This document shows, piece after piece, positions 60,816 to 64,000 of a DNA stretch of 64,000 nucleotides. Numbering within the stretch: the stretch's first letter is position 1; each line of letters opens with the position of its first letter. The notes below the pieces were generated by a model. The model was not told the DNA's origin. It saw only the letters and a list, made by a program, of their open reading frames with translations, and made no database searches. Position numbers and translations under genes: made by a program. This DNA is from Candidatus Lutacidiplasma silvani (lineage in GTDB: Archaea > Thermoplasmatota > Thermoplasmata > Lutacidiplasmatales > UBA184). The stretch spans positions 24,505 through 88,504 of the forward strand of contig JAKIVZ010000009.1 of NCBI GenBank assembly GCA_022750295.1, written 5' to 3'.

Positions 60816-61457
60816 CTACCGAGGTCGTCGGATTTGCCAATTCACCGCCGTACCGAGGCTACGGCCCGCCAAATCCGCGATCGGCTCTGGCGCCGCTTTG
60901 ACGTGGAGTGCACGCGACCGGGCTGACGAAAGCATCGCGTCGAATGCCGGTCCGGACAGCGCGACTCCTTGTACCGGGCTACCCAAAATGCAGGGCGTCC
61001 CGAAAAGTTGGCCGGCCTTGGTGGTTCGGTAGTCGACCAGTCGAATTGTGCGAGGCGGGGCGAGTCGTCGCTGGGGCGAAAGGAACTCTCCCCAGACGAT
61101 CTTCCTCTTCCGCCGATTCCCGCCTGCGAAGGACACACCCTCGGAGGAAACCGCTACTTGGTAGGGGCCGCGTCTAGGGGCTCGGTTCAGGTCTCGAATC
61201 AAGACCACCGTGACGGCAACGACCAGAACGGCGAGCAGGACCTCCCCAATCCCATTCCTCGAGCTGATGCCGTCGTCGAGCAGCGCTTTGAGAATGAGGA
61301 AGACGGCAGCGGTGAAGAAAAGGCCGGTGTAGACGATCGCAATCCCAAGTGCGGTGCGCCGCCTTGAAGCGGTCAGCGCGAAGTGACTGGCCTCGACTAT
61401 GGTGAGGTCGAAATTGCTGACCGCCGGGTCGTCCGATTCCGGGTATTCACCATCCAC
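60816..61457 (-). CDS. Membrane protein with bacterial-PH-like domain (copy 2)
   Basis: 213 residues: a 35-residue cytosolic start, two membrane helices (37-60 and 71-90), then a beta-rich domain starting YQVAVSSEGVSFAG and KIVWGEF, matching the PH-like plan of the neighbour at 60148. The last 80 residues are polar. Unknown function. The pair likely arose by duplication followed by strong divergence. Confidence 0.55.
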   Translation of the reverse strand: MDGEYPESDDPAVSNFDLTIVEASHFALTASRRRTALGIAIVYTGLFFTAAVFLILKALLDDGISSRNGIGEVLLAVLVVAVTVVLIRDLNRAPRRGPYQVAVSSEGVSFAGGNRRKRKIVWGEFLSPQRRLAPPRTIRLVDYRTTKAGQLFGTPCILGSPVQGVALSGPAFDAMLSSARSRALHVKAAPEPIADLAGRSLGTAVNWQIRRPR

Positions 61458-61523
61458 GGCCCCGGATGAGCCCGCAGAGTTAAAGAGCGCGGTCCGAGGT
61501 GGCCCGGCGGAACGTGCGCGGCA

Positions 61524-61769
61524 CTAGAAGTCACGGGCATTCCCGACGGGCCCGGACTCCCCGATGCGTCGAAACTTGATTCCCAGGAAGCAGACGAGCA
61601 GGCCGAACAATGTCACGAGTACAACAAATCCGATCTTTTGGCGACCGAACGCAAAGTAGATTCCCCAGATCAGGGCGATCATGAGGGCGCCCAGCCCGAA
61701 AAAAATCCACATCGTCGCCTTCGGAGAAACCGGCCACTGCGAGTTGCCGTGTTCAGCGGTTTTTGGCAC
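61524..61769 (-). CDS. Small two-helix membrane protein
   Basis: 81 residues from GTG at 61769, giving VPKTAEHGNSQWPVSPKATM and then two adjacent membrane helices (about 22-40 and 45-63) and a basic tail. The frame is open to 62039, but the longer reading runs into the IS66-type element (left end 61877) and its extra residues look non-coding. Third in a row of small membrane proteins on this strand. Confidence 0.45.
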   Translation of the reverse strand: MPKTAEHGNSQWPVSPKATMWIFFGLGALMIALIWGIYFAFGRQKIGFVVLVTLFGLLVCFLGIKFRRIGESGPVGNARDF

Positions 61770-61876
61770 AACTCTCCTCTGCGGCGTCCAGGTACCCGAA
61801 GTCAGGGATGCTCGTGGAGGTAAGTATTGAGCGGCCTGGGACCGCTGGACTCCGATAGTCGGGGCAACGGGGATTC

Positions 61877-63512
61877 GTAACTGGTCACCCTTCTGGCTGA
61901 CCTGAGTACCACTTCTGGTCGGTTCGAGAGTACCGAAAGTACTTTGCCGGAGGAGCGCTTCCCTTCTTGCCGAGGGGACCTTGCTCTCGGTGGCCGCGAC
62001 GATCCTGTTCGCCCCGACCGAGGACGACGAGCCCGTCACGATCTACCCGCCCGAGAAGAAACGCATTCGCGAGCAGCTCGAGAAGACCGAGCGGCTCGAG
62101 GAGGAGGTCCGGGCTCTCCGCGAGAAGCTCCGGCGTGCCAACGAGGTACTCCGGCGGTACAAGGCCTGTGGTCCGATGCTCGCCGCCTCCGACCGGACCG
62201 CCGAGGTAGGGAGCATCCCGTCGAGCCGCGTCTTCTACCGCCGACCGATCCGGAGCGACCCGCACTCGACGGGAGCGCAGCCGGGCCATCCGGGCCGCGC
62301 TCGAGAGCGACCCGTCCCCAATGCCCCACCGCTGCAGCTCTCCCTCGATCGATGCACCGACTGCGGCTCCCGGCTCGGGGACCCGTTCGAGGTCCGACGG
62401 CGGACCATCACGGACCTCCCTCCGCCTCAGCCGCTCGTGTTCGACGTGGAGATCCCTCGCTACAACTGCCCGGGCTGCCACCGCCGCGTGGAGCCGGAGA
62501 GCCCGTACCCGAAGCACCGGCAGTACGGGTTTTCCCTCATCGCCCGCGTGGTCCAGCTCCGCCTTCTCGGCCTTTCCACCTCGAAGATCTCCGACTACTT
62601 CGAGGGCGCTCACGGAGTCCACCTTTCGACGGCGCCCGTGCTGAAGATGGAGCGGTGGGCCGCCGACTCGGTCGCCCCGCTCTACGAGTCGCTCAAGGCG
62701 CAGGTCTCCGAGCAGCCGGTGATCCACGCCGACGAGACGAAGTTCCGAATCGGCGGCGAGAACGGGTGGCTCTGGGTGTTCTCCCACCCCGAGGCGGTCG
62801 TCTATCGGATCGCCCCGAGTCGCGGCCAGGACGTCATCCTCGAGGTCCTCGGCGGAGCTCGGGGGACGATCGTGCACGACGGCTGGGTTCCGTACGACAT
62901 CCTCCGGAGCGCCCGGCACCAATTCGACCTGTTGCACGCGAATCGGTGGCTCGAGAAGGAGGAGATCCTCCATCGGCTCGAGCCGAGGCCTTTGCTCCGT
63001 GAGGTGGCCCCGAAGTTGACGGCGGCGGGTCCGCCGCCGAGAGAGTTCCTCGAGTTCGCCGACGGGGTTCGTGGGCTGCTGCGCCACGCCATCGAATGGT
63101 CGGAGCGGAACCCAGAGGCGTCGGAGGAGGAGCGCCGGCACTTCTACACGTCGATGCGATGGATGACGGTCGACCACCTTCGGAAGGTGTGGCGGGACCC
63201 GGGAGCAGCGCGAATCGCCTCCGAGCTGTGGAAGCGGCGGAGGAGCCTCTTTACGTTCCTCGTCGTTCCGGGCGTGGCGTGGCACAACAACGAAGCGGAG
63301 ACTCAGATCCGTCAGGGAGTGCTGTACCGGAAGATCAGCGGAGGTCGACGGTCGTGGACGGGTGCGTGGGTCTTGGAACGTCTGCTGACGATTTATCGGA
63401 CGTGCCGGAAGCGAAGTGTGCCGTTCGTCCAAGTGCTCAAAGACGCGCTGTCAGGATCGGGCTATCCGGAATTCGGAGTTCCGTCGGCACGGCCACAAAC
63501 CTGAGCAGTTAC
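61877..63512 (+). mobile_element. IS66-family insertion sequence
   Basis: 1636 bp. Both ends begin with GTAACTG, the left at 61877 and the right as the reverse complement ending at 63512; GTAA ends are characteristic of IS66. The first 21 bases of the two ends agree at 16 positions or fewer, so the inverted repeats are imperfect. No 8-bp duplication is seen: GGGGATTC on the left, TTGATCGG on the right. A single transposase gene is carried, without the accessory TnpA/TnpB genes, as in single-gene IS66 relatives. Confidence 0.7.
61981..63504 (+). CDS. IS66-family transposase
   Basis: 507 residues if started at TTG 61981 (a GTG at 61990 is the alternative; GGAGGAGCG lies about 27 nt upstream). 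N-terminal coiled coil (KRIREQLEKTERLEEEVRAL, residues 27-60), a zinc-binding segment with CTDCG and CPGC, then the DDE core: HADETKF (first Asp), HDGWVPYD (second Asp) and WHNNEAET (Glu). Close to the archaeal/bacterial single-gene IS66 type. The frame is complete. Confidence 0.88.
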   Translation: MLSVAATILFAPTEDDEPVTIYPPEKKRIREQLEKTERLEEEVRALREKLRRANEVLRRYKACGPMLAASDRTAEVGSIPSSRVFYRRPIRSDPHSTGAQPGHPGRARERPVPNAPPLQLSLDRCTDCGSRLGDPFEVRRRTITDLPPPQPLVFDVEIPRYNCPGCHRRVEPESPYPKHRQYGFSLIARVVQLRLLGLSTSKISDYFEGAHGVHLSTAPVLKMERWAADSVAPLYESLKAQVSEQPVIHADETKFRIGGENGWLWVFSHPEAVVYRIAPSRGQDVILEVLGGARGTIVHDGWVPYDILRSARHQFDLLHANRWLEKEEILHRLEPRPLLREVAPKLTAAGPPPREFLEFADGVRGLLRHAIEWSERNPEASEEERRHFYTSMRWMTVDHLRKVWRDPGAARIASELWKRRRSLFTFLVVPGVAWHNNEAETQIRQGVLYRKISGGRRSWTGAWVLERLLTIYRTCRKRSVPFVQVLKDALSGSGYPEFGVPSARPQT

Positions 63513-63897
63513 TTGATCGGGGGAGGGGAACAGGGTTGCGTACGCTACCGGCGGTGGCGCAGGAGGTGTCCGGAGGCACACATCCAAGTAGCCTCCGACG
63601 ACCCGAACCGCCCGGATACGTATGTTTGCGATAATTGTCTCGTCGAAGAGTTGGGATTGTGGGTCAGCGATCGGTCCGGGGAGCGCTCAGGCGCGATGCG
63701 ATTGCCGCGATCTTATGCGTCGGGCATTCGCACCTCGCGAACCCGGGGGACGCCCCGGGTCGCCCCGGGGCGGAAGAGGTTGTCTCGGTCTCGGCTCCCT
63801 GTTCGGTGGAGGACCGAACGGAGAGACGTCGGGCGAGATCGACGAAGACGCGGTCGCTTTCCGCGACGGTTTCGGGGCTCGGTGCCCGGAAAACTGC
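63513..63897. other. Interval after the IS66-type element
   Basis: One plus-strand frame reads CPEAHIQVASDDPNRPDTYV, then CDNCLVEELGLWV, directly after the element, which looks like the end of a cysteine-containing protein. It has no start and may be the remnant of a gene cut by the insertion. The rest is Arg-rich and looks non-coding. Confidence 0.3.
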
Positions 63898-63905
63898 CAA
63901 ATAGG
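63898..63905 (+). promoter_or_regulatory. TATA-like box of tRNA-Ser(CGA)
   Basis: CAAATAGG lies 24-31 nt upstream of the tRNA 5' end at 63929. Confidence 0.5.
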
Positions 63906-63928
63906 GGCATCCCTCCGAGGTGTTGGGT

Positions 63929-64000
63929 GCTGAGGTAGCCTAGCCCGGCCAAGGCGCCAGATTCGAGATCTGGTGGTGCGTATGCATCGCGGGAGTTCAA
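63929..64000 (+). tRNA. tRNA-Ser (anticodon CGA), cut by window end
   Basis: Acceptor 5' strand GCTGAGG, then TAGCC, a D arm with GCC/GGC, anticodon stem CCAGA/TCTGG with loop TTCGAGA giving CGA at 63964-63966, a long variable arm (GGTGC/GCATC around GTAT), and T stem start GGGAG TTCAA. The window ends inside the T loop, exactly where the other tRNA-Ser in this window carries an intron, so whether this one is interrupted cannot be seen. Confidence 0.88.

Noticed and set aside
63713..64000. Minus-strand gene at the window end
   Set aside because: Its frame is antisense to the tRNA-Ser(CGA) and has no coding-like composition.

Overview
The window is very GC-rich and reads as archaeal, most likely a soil or sediment Thermoplasmatota lineage; that placement is inference. 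Direct signs are AT-rich TATA-like boxes about 25-30 nt before start codons with no Shine-Dalgarno (leaderless mRNAs), tRNA genes without encoded CCA, a tRNA-Ser interrupted in its T loop, an Hjc-type resolvase, a phosphoglucose/phosphomannose isomerase of archaeal type, KaiC-like ATPases, and many secreted proteins rich in N-glycosylation sequons with one C-terminal membrane anchor.

Layout. 0-8 kb: small cytosolic enzymes and orphans (M29 aminopeptidase fragment, SRPBCC, GyrI-like, metallo-beta-lactamase, VOC, DUF72) and a 55-residue ribbon-helix-helix protein beside strong palindromes. 8-22 kb: cell-surface block with a YVTN propeller protein, tRNA-Thr, a membrane GT2 glycosyltransferase, a three-gene operon (sequon-rich stalk protein, PKD protein, PKD-membrane-winged-helix protein), urocanate hydratase and another secreted protein. 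22-30 kb: Nudix hydrolase and a lipid/acyl-CoA block (acyl-CoA ligase, SCP2 protein, 3-hydroxyacyl-CoA dehydrogenase, thiolase-like protein plus DUF35), with tRNA-Ser(GCU). 30-33 kb: Hjc-like resolvase divergent from an AAA+-like ATPase/zinc-ribbon pair. 33-40 kb: SPFH/zinc-ribbon/membrane-protein operon downstream of a 1492-residue TPR protein. 40-49 kb: HD hydrolase, EVE protein, GT4 glycosyltransferase, two tandem KaiC-like ATPases (one with a huge proline-rich tail), sugar-phosphate isomerase, MscS channel.

49-64 kb is accessory: a 1.2 kb gene-poor stretch, a second YVTN propeller protein with less GC-biased codons, an IS1182-type element that cuts a secreted-protein gene, a possible defence island (PD-(D/E)XK-like protein, unknown partner, DUF3644 HEPN-like, AbiV-like HEPN), three small membrane proteins, an IS66-type element, and tRNA-Ser(CGA) running off the end.

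The strongest candidates for something new are the PKD-membrane-winged-helix operon, the SPFH/zinc-ribbon module, the tandem KaiC pair, the HEPN/nuclease-like island and the T-loop-interrupted tRNA-Ser.
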